From Flavivirga sp. 57AJ16 (GTDB taxonomy: Bacteria > Bacteroidota > Bacteroidia > Flavobacteriales > Flavobacteriaceae), in NCBI RefSeq assembly GCF_028736925.1, contig NZ_JAQZAT010000007.1:186001-250000 (forward strand): DNA of 64,000 bases. Direction: 5' to 3'. The translations under genes and the position numbers were made by a program. Position 1 is the first letter of the stretch; every line of letters starts with the position of its first letter. Shown piece by piece: positions 37,275 to 47,642 of this stretch. Below the pieces are notes generated by a model, which was not told the origin of the DNA, made no database searches, and worked only from the letters and a program-made list of their open reading frames with translations.

Positions 37275-37438
37275 TAGTAAATATTAGGCACAATAATTGT
37301 TAATTTTGAAACAGAATAAAAATCTAACACATCGTTTTTATTCGTAAGTACAAAAATAAGGTATTCTTAATTCAAATTATAATTTAAAAAGGCATCAAAA
37401 AATTCTTAAAAATAGTATCAAAAATAGTAGGCATTATC

Positions 37439-40400
37439 TTGCTGCTTTTCATCATTTTGGTGCTAGTACTTTCTATTCCCGCAATTCAAACGAGTTTAGG
37501 TAATTATGCTACAAAAAGAATAAATGAAGATTTTGGAACTAATATAAGTATTGCTAAAATTGGCTTGCAGTTTAATGGCGATGTTGAGCTTAAAAATATA
37601 TATATAGAAGATTACAAAAAAGATACCCTTATAAATATAGCAGAATTAAACACTTCTATTTTAAATTACGGTAATCTATCCAATGGCAAATTAGAATTTG
37701 GAGATATCGATATTATAGATTTGGTTTTCAATGTAAAGACCTATAAAGGGGCAAAAGATACCAATCTGGATATTTTTGTTGCGAAGTTAGAGGGAGACAA
37801 TCCAACCAAAGGCGATGCCAGCTTTTTACTATCCTCTAGTGACGTGTCTATTTATAATGGTATTTTTAGGTTGTCTGATGAAAATAAAGAGAACACAAAC
37901 GTCCTGAATTTTAATAATTTAAATATTAATGCTACCAATTTTTTAATTAAAGGGAGTGACGTAAGTGCTAGGATTAATACACTGTCCCTTAAAGACAGGC
38001 GTGGTTTGGTTATGGAAAATCTAATGACAGATTTTGCATATACGTTAAAAGATATGACCTTTGCCAATCTTCAAGTAAAAACCCCACATTCTGTTTTAAA
38101 TGGCGACTTAAAGTTTTCTTACGATAGAAAAGATTTGCAGTTCTTTACAGATAAGGTTTTGGTTTCGGCACGTTTTAGAGAGTCTAAGGTGTTTTTAAAT
38201 GAACTCAACACCTTTTATAATGAGTTTGGAGTGAACCAATCTGCTGAGTTTAGTGTTGATTTATCTGGTACTTTAAACAATTTGCAAGCAACAAACTTAA
38301 AATTGAATACAAGTAGAAATACCAGGGTGTATGGCGATATTAACTTTAAAAACTTATTTAATAAAGAAGAAGACAATTTTTATATGAACGGAAATTTTAG
38401 AAATCTGTCTTCTACATATAAAGATTTAAAAAGTTTATTACCAAATGTTTTAGGGAAATCCATACCCTCGTCCCTTGATCGATTGGGCATGTTTATCATT
38501 GTTGGAAATTCACAAGTCACTTCCTCTAAAGTTATTGCAGATATAGAAATAGTTACAGAGCTGGGATTTGTTGATTCGAATTTAGAAATATCAAGAATTA
38601 ATGATATCGATAACGCTTCTTACAAAGGAAATGTGATCTTTGAAGAATTTGATTTTGGGACGTTCCTTAATGATCCAGCAGTTGGTAACGCCTCTCTAAA
38701 TTTTGATGTAAATGGAAAAGGGTTTATTGCAGAGAATATTAATACACAAGTAAAAGGAGATGTTTTTAAAGTTGATTATAACAATTACAACTATAAAGAC
38801 GTGAAGGTAGCAGGAAACGTTAGAAACAAAATTTTTGATGGAAACCTGGCTGTGAATGACAGTAATTTGAGATTAAGTTTTGCCGGGCTCATTGATTTTT
38901 CTGAAGCTATTAAGAAGTATGATTTCGATGCGAATGTTGAATATGCGAATTTAAAGGTGTTAAACTTTGTAAAGAAAGACAGTATTTCCATCTTTAGAAG
39001 CCGGGTTAAAATGAATATGAATGCAAGTGGTTATGATGACGCTTATGGTAAAATTTCTTTTAGGGAAACATCTTATAAAAATCAAAATGATAATTATTAC
39101 TTTGATAAGTTTGATGTGTTTTCCCGATTTGAAGGTAAAACACGATTCATTGAATTTAATTCCCCAGATATTATTGAAGGTGATCTAAAAGGGCGCTTTG
39201 TATTTAAAGATTTAAGAAAACTCTTCGAAAATTCATTAGGGTATATTTATACCAATTATGTTCCACATAAAGTAGCTGCAAATCAAAGAATAGATTTTAA
39301 CTTTAAGATTTATAATAAGATTATTGAGGTGATCTACCCTGAAATTGAATTAGGTAAAAATACCTACATACGAGGGCGTGTTGAAAGTGATGAGAAAAAC
39401 TTCAAGCTCACATTTAGATCCCCAAAAATAAGATTACTGGATAATTTTGCTAATCATGTTGAGTTGCAAGTAGATAATAGTAATCCGCTTTTCAATACTT
39501 ATGTAGAAGTAGATAGTTTAAATACAAAGTATTATAATGTTTCTAAATTCAATTTAATTAATGTCACTGTAAATGATACTTTGTTTATGCGCTCTGAGTT
39601 TAAAGGGGGTACACATAATAATGATAGTTATAATTTAAGCTTTTACCATACCATTGATAAAGAAAATAAATCCGTCATAGGTTTTAAAAAATCCGATTTT
39701 ACCATTAAAAACAATAAATGGTTTATCAACGAAGACAAAGACAGATTTAATAAAATTTCATTTAATAAAGACTTAACAAATGTAGATATCGATAAGTTTA
39801 AAATTAATCATAAAAATGAAGAAATTAAGCTTTCGGGCTTTATAAGGGATTCTACGGAAAAGGATTTAAAGCTAAACTTTAAAAATGTTGATTTAGCAAA
39901 AATAACGCCAGATATAGATAGTATTGCTTTAGCGGGCAATGTGAATGGCAAGCTGGATATCCTTCAGCAAAAAGGGAGTTATTTACCAAATTCTACAATC
40001 ATTATAAATGATTTTAAGGTCAATAACTTTCTTTTAGGAGATTTTGATGCTACCATTACAGCAAATGAAAACCTTACAAATTATATTGTAGACGCAAAAA
40101 TTAAGAGTGATAAATCTAGTTCTTTTAGTGCAGAGGGGAATATTTATGTTGGTAATGATCTACCTGAAATAGATGTTGATTTAATCTTTAACGAATTCAA
40201 TTTACAACCTTTAAACCCATTATTGGATGGGGTGTTAAACAATATTAGAGGCCTGGTATATGGAGAGGCTAAGGTTCTGGGAAATCTTAAGAGACCAAGT
40301 ATAAATGGCGATTTAAGATTAACGAATTCTGGTTTTGGTATCCCTTATTTAAATGTAGATTACAGTTTCAACGAAAATGCTTCAGTAACCCTAAAAAATC

Positions 40401-41836
40401 AAAGCTTTATTTTTAATAATATTCAGTTAACAGATACAAAATTTAACTCTAAAGGGCAACTTAATGGCGTATTGAGCCATGCTAACCTTTCTAAATGGCG
40501 TTTAGGTTTAGACTTGAGAACGTCTCGATTATTAGTACTTGATACTAAAGAGGACGAAGATGTTCTATATTACGGGACAGGCTTTATAGGAGGAAGGGCA
40601 AGCATTGTTGGGCCAACAGAGGAATTAGTGATTGACGTGGTAGGAGAAACCAAACACGGAACCGTATTTAAAATACCACTTAGTGATGCAGAATCTTTTG
40701 GAGACAATTCCTTTATTCATTTTATAACAAAAGAAGAGAAAGAAGCCAGAAAAAAAGGAGAAGAAGTTGTTTTTAATGAGATTAAAGGATTGGAATTGGA
40801 TTTTGATTTAGATCTTACCGAAGAAGCCGAGGTTGAAATTATTATTGATAAAAATACAGGACATTCGTTAAAGGGGCGTGGTCGAGGGGGGCTATTGGTC
40901 GAAATCAATACGAATGGTAAATTTAAAATGTGGGGGGACTTCTCTGTATTTGAAGGTGTTTATAATTTTGCTTATGGTGGTTTAATCCAAAAAGAATTTA
41001 TTGTACAACCTGGTGGTACATTATCATGGGATGGTGATCCATTAGATGCTATCATGAACATAAGCGCTATATACAAGACACAAGCAAATCCTTCACCATT
41101 ATTAGATAATCCTATAAACAGAAGTATTCCTGTTGAATTAAATATTAGTTTAAAAGGAAATTTAGAAAAACCCGATCCGGATTTCAGTTTTGAGTTTCCT
41201 AATGTAAGCTCAACAATTAAATCAGAACTTCAATACCGATTGGAATCTGAAGATGATAAGCAAAATCAAGCCTTGTATTTAATATCCACAGGATCTTTTT
41301 CCAGAGGATTAAATGAACTGAATTTTTCAGGCACTATAGCAGAAAGGCTTAATGGTATTATTAGTGGTATTTTTACAAATGGCGATAGTAAACTTAATCT
41401 TGGTGTGAACTATGAGGCAGGTCAGAACAGACCAGATTATCAAACAGACGACAGGGTTGTTGCCACCATACAAACACAAATTAGTGATCGCGTACTTATA
41501 AATGGTAAAGTAGGGGTGCCAGTAGGTGGAGCTGGAGCAACCGAAACCGTTATTGCTGGAGACGTGGAAATTAATTTTCTGTTAAATGAAGAAGGCACAC
41601 TAACGGCCAAAGTGTTCAATAGAGAAAATAGTATAAGAAATTTTGGCGAGGCGATAGGGTATACCCAAGGTGTTGGACTTTCATACAGTGTCGATTTTGA
41701 TACCTTTAAGGAATTACTTCAAAATTTCTTTAAGAAATCTAAAAAAGAAGCGATAGGCCCTCAAGAAAAAACTGAAGAAAAAGACGCTAATTCATTGCCA
41801 AATTTCATTAAAATGAAGCCTTCCACACAAAAATAA
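37439..41836 (+). CDS. tamB: TamB/DUF490-family translocation and assembly protein
   Basis: Large AsmA/TamB-type protein linking inner and outer membranes, with roles in outer-membrane protein assembly or lipid transport. 1465 residues: N-terminal membrane helix (LLLFIILVLVLSIPAIQTSLG), a long beta-helical body with AsmA-like repeats, and the conserved C-terminal DUF490 domain (WGDFSVFEGVYNFAYGGL ... GGTLSWDGDPLDAIMN). Start problem: the first standard-type start in frame is the TTG at 37439. The frame is open back to a TAA at 37385 and encodes KKFLKIVSKIVG, typical of TamB N-termini, but with ATC (37394) where ATG is expected. Confidence 0.92.
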   Translation: MLLFIILVLVLSIPAIQTSLGNYATKRINEDFGTNISIAKIGLQFNGDVELKNIYIEDYKKDTLINIAELNTSILNYGNLSNGKLEFGDIDIIDLVFNVKTYKGAKDTNLDIFVAKLEGDNPTKGDASFLLSSSDVSIYNGIFRLSDENKENTNVLNFNNLNINATNFLIKGSDVSARINTLSLKDRRGLVMENLMTDFAYTLKDMTFANLQVKTPHSVLNGDLKFSYDRKDLQFFTDKVLVSARFRESKVFLNELNTFYNEFGVNQSAEFSVDLSGTLNNLQATNLKLNTSRNTRVYGDINFKNLFNKEEDNFYMNGNFRNLSSTYKDLKSLLPNVLGKSIPSSLDRLGMFIIVGNSQVTSSKVIADIEIVTELGFVDSNLEISRINDIDNASYKGNVIFEEFDFGTFLNDPAVGNASLNFDVNGKGFIAENINTQVKGDVFKVDYNNYNYKDVKVAGNVRNKIFDGNLAVNDSNLRLSFAGLIDFSEAIKKYDFDANVEYANLKVLNFVKKDSISIFRSRVKMNMNASGYDDAYGKISFRETSYKNQNDNYYFDKFDVFSRFEGKTRFIEFNSPDIIEGDLKGRFVFKDLRKLFENSLGYIYTNYVPHKVAANQRIDFNFKIYNKIIEVIYPEIELGKNTYIRGRVESDEKNFKLTFRSPKIRLLDNFANHVELQVDNSNPLFNTYVEVDSLNTKYYNVSKFNLINVTVNDTLFMRSEFKGGTHNNDSYNLSFYHTIDKENKSVIGFKKSDFTIKNNKWFINEDKDRFNKISFNKDLTNVDIDKFKINHKNEEIKLSGFIRDSTEKDLKLNFKNVDLAKITPDIDSIALAGNVNGKLDILQQKGSYLPNSTIIINDFKVNNFLLGDFDATITANENLTNYIVDAKIKSDKSSSFSAEGNIYVGNDLPEIDVDLIFNEFNLQPLNPLLDGVLNNIRGLVYGEAKVLGNLKRPSINGDLRLTNSGFGIPYLNVDYSFNENASVTLKNQSFIFNNIQLTDTKFNSKGQLNGVLSHANLSKWRLGLDLRTSRLLVLDTKEDEDVLYYGTGFIGGRASIVGPTEELVIDVVGETKHGTVFKIPLSDAESFGDNSFIHFITKEEKEARKKGEEVVFNEIKGLELDFDLDLTEEAEVEIIIDKNTGHSLKGRGRGGLLVEINTNGKFKMWGDFSVFEGVYNFAYGGLIQKEFIVQPGGTLSWDGDPLDAIMNISAIYKTQANPSPLLDNPINRSIPVELNISLKGNLEKPDPDFSFEFPNVSSTIKSELQYRLESEDDKQNQALYLISTGSFSRGLNELNFSGTIAERLNGIISGIFTNGDSKLNLGVNYEAGQNRPDYQTDDRVVATIQTQISDRVLINGKVGVPVGGAGATETVIAGDVEINFLLNEEGTLTAKVFNRENSIRNFGEAIGYTQGVGLSYSVDFDTFKELLQNFFKKSKKEAIGPQEKTEEKDANSLPNFIKMKPSTQK

Positions 41837-41994
41837 ACAGTCTTTTTTTGCTTTATTTATAGCTGTTTTCATAATAAAATGTTTTTTTTTATTAACTCAA
41901 ACGTTATAGTTTAACAACTATAATTAAAATAAGATAAATGCTATAGATATGTGCTTTTTGTTTACTAATTTTACCTATAAATAATAAAAATTTT

Positions 41995-44000
<2,006 letters not shown>

Positions 44001-44011
44001 ATTATTAATTT

Positions 44012-44057
44012 AGTCCACAGAGTTACTTTATTAATAAAGTAACTCTGTGGACTTTTT
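44012..44057 (+). terminator. Rho-independent terminator after pfkA-gapA
   Basis: Perfect 19-bp stem: agtccacagagttacttta (44012-44030), loop ttaa, and its exact complement (44035-44053) followed by ttttt. It ends 13 bp before the next start codon, so it separates gapA from the sugar kinase-like gene. Confidence 0.9.
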
Positions 44058-44069
44058 ATGTGAAAACTT

Positions 44070-44930
44070 ATGATCTTAATTGTTGATAGTGGTTCTACAA
44101 AATCTGATTGGATAGCGGTAGATAGTAATGGGAATAAATTACTGGAAAAAATGCGTACTAAAGGGCTTAATCCAGCTATTTTGCCAAAAAAGAAATTAAA
44201 AAAAATAATTAAATCCAATAGTTTATTAAAAGAACATAAGAAAAGTGTCACACATGTTTTCTTTTATGGAGCTGGTTGTGGTACCGTGAAACCAGTAGCA
44301 CTTTTAAAAGAAGTATTAGAGGAGGTATTTGTTAACGCCCATGTTGAAGTCAATGAAGATACCATGGCTGCCATTTATTCCACTATTAACCATGATAAAG
44401 AAGCAGCGGTAGTTTGTATCCTGGGAACTGGATCTAATTGTAGTTATTATGATGGCGAGAAATTAGATCAGCGCGTTGTTTCTTTAGGATATTCTATTAT
44501 GGATGATGCCTCTGGTAATTACTATGGCCGTCAATTGATTAGAGATTATTATTTTAATCATATGCCAGAAGATATTAAAATCGCTATAGGCAGTAAATTT
44601 AATATGGAGTCCGATTATATAAAATATAATTTATATAAACAACCTAACCCTAATGCCTATCTAGCCAATTTTGCTGAGTTTATGTTTTTAAATAAGGATT
44701 CAGAATATATTGTCAATCTTATAAAGAAAGGCATCCGATTATTTGCTACTAATATGATTATGCAATTTAAAGAAGAACTAAAAACCGTTCCAGTTCATTT
44801 TGCAGGATCTATTGCCTTTTTCTCACAGAAAGAAATCAAAGCTGTAGCTCAAGAAATGGGATTTAGAGTTGGTAATTTTGAACGAAGACCCATTGAAGGC
44901 CTAGTGTCTTATCACACTAAAAGCCTATAA
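44070..44930 (+). CDS. BadF/BcrA-type ATPase, N-acetylglucosamine kinase-like
   Basis: 286-residue ASKHA-fold protein of the BadF/BadG/BcrA/BcrD ATPase group; the flavobacterial members resemble N-acetylglucosamine or N-acetylmuramic acid kinases. Phosphate-1 motif LIVDSGSTKSDWI, phosphate-2 region VVCILGTGSNCSYYDG, adenosine-side VHFAGSIAFF. DDASGNYYGRQLIRDYY is typical of GlcNAc kinase relatives. It follows gapA after a strong terminator, so it probably has separate control. The role is likely amino-sugar salvage; the substrate is unproven. Confidence 0.82.
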   Translation: MILIVDSGSTKSDWIAVDSNGNKLLEKMRTKGLNPAILPKKKLKKIIKSNSLLKEHKKSVTHVFFYGAGCGTVKPVALLKEVLEEVFVNAHVEVNEDTMAAIYSTINHDKEAAVVCILGTGSNCSYYDGEKLDQRVVSLGYSIMDDASGNYYGRQLIRDYYFNHMPEDIKIAIGSKFNMESDYIKYNLYKQPNPNAYLANFAEFMFLNKDSEYIVNLIKKGIRLFATNMIMQFKEELKTVPVHFAGSIAFFSQKEIKAVAQEMGFRVGNFERRPIEGLVSYHTKSL

Positions 44931-45518
44931 GCTTTAGTTTGATAAGCATACTATGAGACGCGGCTTATAAAGATTGCGTTAAGGTTGTCTTTTCTATGAA
45001 ATCTAAAGATTCATGAATTCATTGTTCCCATTATCATATAAAAATTAACCTTAAAGAATTCCTCGAGGCTGGCCTCGGACCTGCCTGCCAGTGAGTCAGG
45101 GATTGGGTATGGAACGGGTGAAACATGTTTATGGCTTTATTGATTTAATTAATAGATTAGTATTTGTGCATCTATTAAACATACCATCATCGAAGAGATT
45201 ATGGAAATATAAAACTCCAAAACTGTAGCGTTTCAATAATGTGCTCGCTAATAAGGTTTTACCAATTATTCATGTTTAGCATGAATTCATAACCCGATAT
45301 ATTAATCATTACAAAAATAGTAATGAGTGACTTCAATATACTAAGTAAAGGGTTTTAAATAACTGTAGTTCAGCATTAAGAGTTAGTGAAAAAAACCAAT
45401 AAAGACTATATTGGTTTATAAATTTCAGAACAAGATAATGGCGTTAAGAGAAATAAAAATATAAGGAATTATAAAGTTTTAATATAATTTGAATAAGTTT
45501 GTTAAAACGTATCAAAAA
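44931..45518. other. Spacer with a GC-rich interspersed repeat and an 8-bp dyad
   Basis: No gene is seen in about 560 bp. A locally GC-rich block at 45055-45125 (begins aagaattcctcgaggctggc) resembles 55724-55775. An inverted pair ttaaggtt (44979-44986) and aaccttaa (45047-45054) lies to its left. Close to the histidine kinase gene is a dyad aaaccaat (45393-45400) with attggttt (45410-45417), a possible regulatory site. Confidence 0.45.
45055..45125 (+). repeat. GC-rich interspersed repeat (element E), copy 1
   Basis: Starts aagaattcctcgaggct and contains tcggacctgcctgcca, in sharp contrast to the surrounding AT-rich DNA. A related block at 55724-55775 shares aagaattcctcga, tcggXcctgcc and the following agg. 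The right part (ttgggtatggaacgggtg) resembles a block beside the sigma relic at 28412-28440 in reverse complement. No ends or target duplications could be fixed. Confidence 0.4.
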
Positions 45519-46943
45519 ATGGGTCTTTTCTCACAATTTACTAAATCTATAAAAAAAAGGAGGATATTGTCTTTTCTTATTTTTATATCCATGGCCATAA
45601 TACTATTGGTAAGTTGTTTATTTATTGAAAAGAAAATTGAATTACAAACTATTACTTTATTTTTATTTATTCTAGCCATACTACAAGTTTTTGTATTACA
45701 GTATTTTTTTAAAAATCAGTTAAAAAACGAGACCATACAATTAAATCTAAACAGGCGGATTAATGAGTTGAAAGCAACTCTAGAAGCATCTGAAAAAATA
45801 ATTGAGCATAAATCAATTTATTTAGCAAACATGAGTTATGAGGTTCGTACACCGCTTAATACTGTTTTAGGTATGCTAAATATGTTAAAACAGACAGGAC
45901 TTGATGATGATCAGAAAGCACAAGTTGAAATAGCAGAATATTCTTCAAAGCATTTATTGCAATTAGTGAACATGGTAACTGAGAATGCTGATGCGGAAAC
46001 AGGAAACCTTAAATTAAATTTATTGGCAATAGATTTAAAATCGGATTTGTCCCATCTTTTTAAGGTTTTTGAATATCAAGCTTGGGAAAAAGGTTTGGAA
46101 TTTGATTTTGAGTTTTTGTATGAAGAAAAAGACACGTTTTCTGTATTGGGAGACTCGGCTAAAATTCAACAAGTATTAATTAACTTGATTAACAACGCTA
46201 TAAAATTTACTAACCAAGGGAAGATCTCGGTTATAGTTGATCAATCTATTGGTATTGATGACGACCAAATAGTAACATTTTATATTAAGGATACTGGTAT
46301 AGGTATGCGACAAGAAGAAGTTAAACGAATTTTTAATAACGCTTCAAATCCGCATAATCCGTCTATGATAAGAGATTATAGGGGAGGGGGTATCGGACTT
46401 TCTATTTCGTATCAACTAATAAAACTAATGGGAGGCGAGTTGAAATTAGAAAGTAAAGAAAATGAAGGCTCCACTTTCTATTTTAGTTTACAGTTAAAAA
46501 AGACATTAAATATTGAAGCAGAAAATATTGCGTTAAAACCTATTCTTCAAGATAAGTTTAATGTTTTGGTAGCTGAAGACAATCGAACCAATCAAAAGGT
46601 CATTAAATTTTTGCTAGAACGCCAAGGTGCCGATTGTACTTTTGTGAAAAATGGTATTGAAGCGGTCGAACTATACAAGATTTTAGATTTCGATATGGTG
46701 TTTATGGATATCTACATGCCAGATATGGATGGATATCAAGCAACCAAGGCCATTCAAGAAACTGAAAAATACGCTCATAAAAACACACCTATAATTGCAG
46801 TATCGGCAAGTGCCTTTGAAGAGGATATCACTAATGCCAAACTAGCAGGGATCGATGAGTTTTTAGCGAAGCCAATACAAACAGACAGGCTAAAAGAGTT
46901 ATTAATTAAATACTCTAAGAAGGATAAAGAAACATCCATTTAA
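45519..46943 (+). CDS. Hybrid histidine kinase-receiver protein lacking the phospho-acceptor His
   Basis: 474 residues from the ATG at 45519; a TTG at 45489 would add ten. Two membrane helices (about 15-36 and 42-64) are separated by only a few residues, so there is no periplasmic sensor. A coiled segment leads to a HisKA-like domain where the H-box reads NMSYEVRTPLN: the invariant His is Tyr107 (codon tat, one base from cat). The ATP-binding domain is intact (LINNAIKFT, DTGIGM, GGGIGLS). The C-terminal receiver has D397 in FMDIYMPDMDG and the switch Lys (LAKPIQ). Expected to be unable to autophosphorylate on His. It may act as a phosphatase, a scaffold, or a receiver fed by another kinase. 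Confidence 0.88.
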   Translation: MGLFSQFTKSIKKRRILSFLIFISMAIILLVSCLFIEKKIELQTITLFLFILAILQVFVLQYFFKNQLKNETIQLNLNRRINELKATLEASEKIIEHKSIYLANMSYEVRTPLNTVLGMLNMLKQTGLDDDQKAQVEIAEYSSKHLLQLVNMVTENADAETGNLKLNLLAIDLKSDLSHLFKVFEYQAWEKGLEFDFEFLYEEKDTFSVLGDSAKIQQVLINLINNAIKFTNQGKISVIVDQSIGIDDDQIVTFYIKDTGIGMRQEEVKRIFNNASNPHNPSMIRDYRGGGIGLSISYQLIKLMGGELKLESKENEGSTFYFSLQLKKTLNIEAENIALKPILQDKFNVLVAEDNRTNQKVIKFLLERQGADCTFVKNGIEAVELYKILDFDMVFMDIYMPDMDGYQATKAIQETEKYAHKNTPIIAVSASAFEEDITNAKLAGIDEFLAKPIQTDRLKELLIKYSKKDKETSI

Positions 46944-47171
46944 ATTTATCCTTTTATCTTTTTTTATCGTTATCCGATTAAAATTATTGAATACAGTTTG
47001 AAATCTGGCTATAACTATAGTTAATAAAAGCTCTACAATTAAGCACCTTGCTTTTAATGCTAGTTAAGATTATTTGGATAATTCAGATTTATTGAAAATA
47101 ATGTTTATTTGGTATTAGTTCCAATTAAGTCTTTGTTCTAAAAGCAAAGCGGTCTTATACCTTTGGTCTTT

Positions 47172-47552
47172 TTATTTAACAGCTATCATGCTAATCTCTA
47201 CATTGACATTTTTGGGTAGTTTGGCTACTTGTACAGTTTCTCGTGCAGGCGCTGTATCATCGTTAAAATAGCTGCCGTAGATGTCATTTATTTGGTTGAA
47301 ATCATCCATGTTACTAATAAAAATAGACGTTTTTATAACGTGCTCAAAAGTCATGTTTGCTGCTTCTAAAACCGCTTTAAGATTCTGCATAACTTGAGCT
47401 GTTTCAGTTTTTATATCGTCCAGAACAAGAACGCCCGTTTTTGGATTAAAGGCAATTTGTCCAGAAGTATATAAAGTATTACCACTTAAAATGGCTTGAT
47501 TATAAGGACCAATAGGAGCTGGTGCTTTAGATGTTGTAATTATTTTTTTCAT
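47172..47552 (-). CDS. ridA: RidA family enamine/imine deaminase
   Basis: Hydrolyses reactive 2-aminoacrylate and related imines made by PLP enzymes. 126 residues, standard trimeric RidA size. Motifs: APAPIGPYNQAI at the N-terminus, LYTSGQIAFNPKTG, and the catalytic Arg in PARETVQVAKLPKNVNVEISMIA. Lies downstream of lptD on the same strand, 90 bp away. Between them is a small palindrome, tttccgcgaaagcggaaa, of the same type as the repeat at 55581. Confidence 0.93.
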   Translation of the reverse strand: MKKIITTSKAPAPIGPYNQAILSGNTLYTSGQIAFNPKTGVLVLDDIKTETAQVMQNLKAVLEAANMTFEHVIKTSIFISNMDDFNQINDIYGSYFNDDTAPARETVQVAKLPKNVNVEISMIAVK

Positions 47553-47642
47553 AAAAATATATATTTTTTATTTCCGCGAAAGCGGAAATCTTATTATACT
47601 TTTCTTAAATTATTAAAGCAACAGCAGAATAAATCCCTAGAG

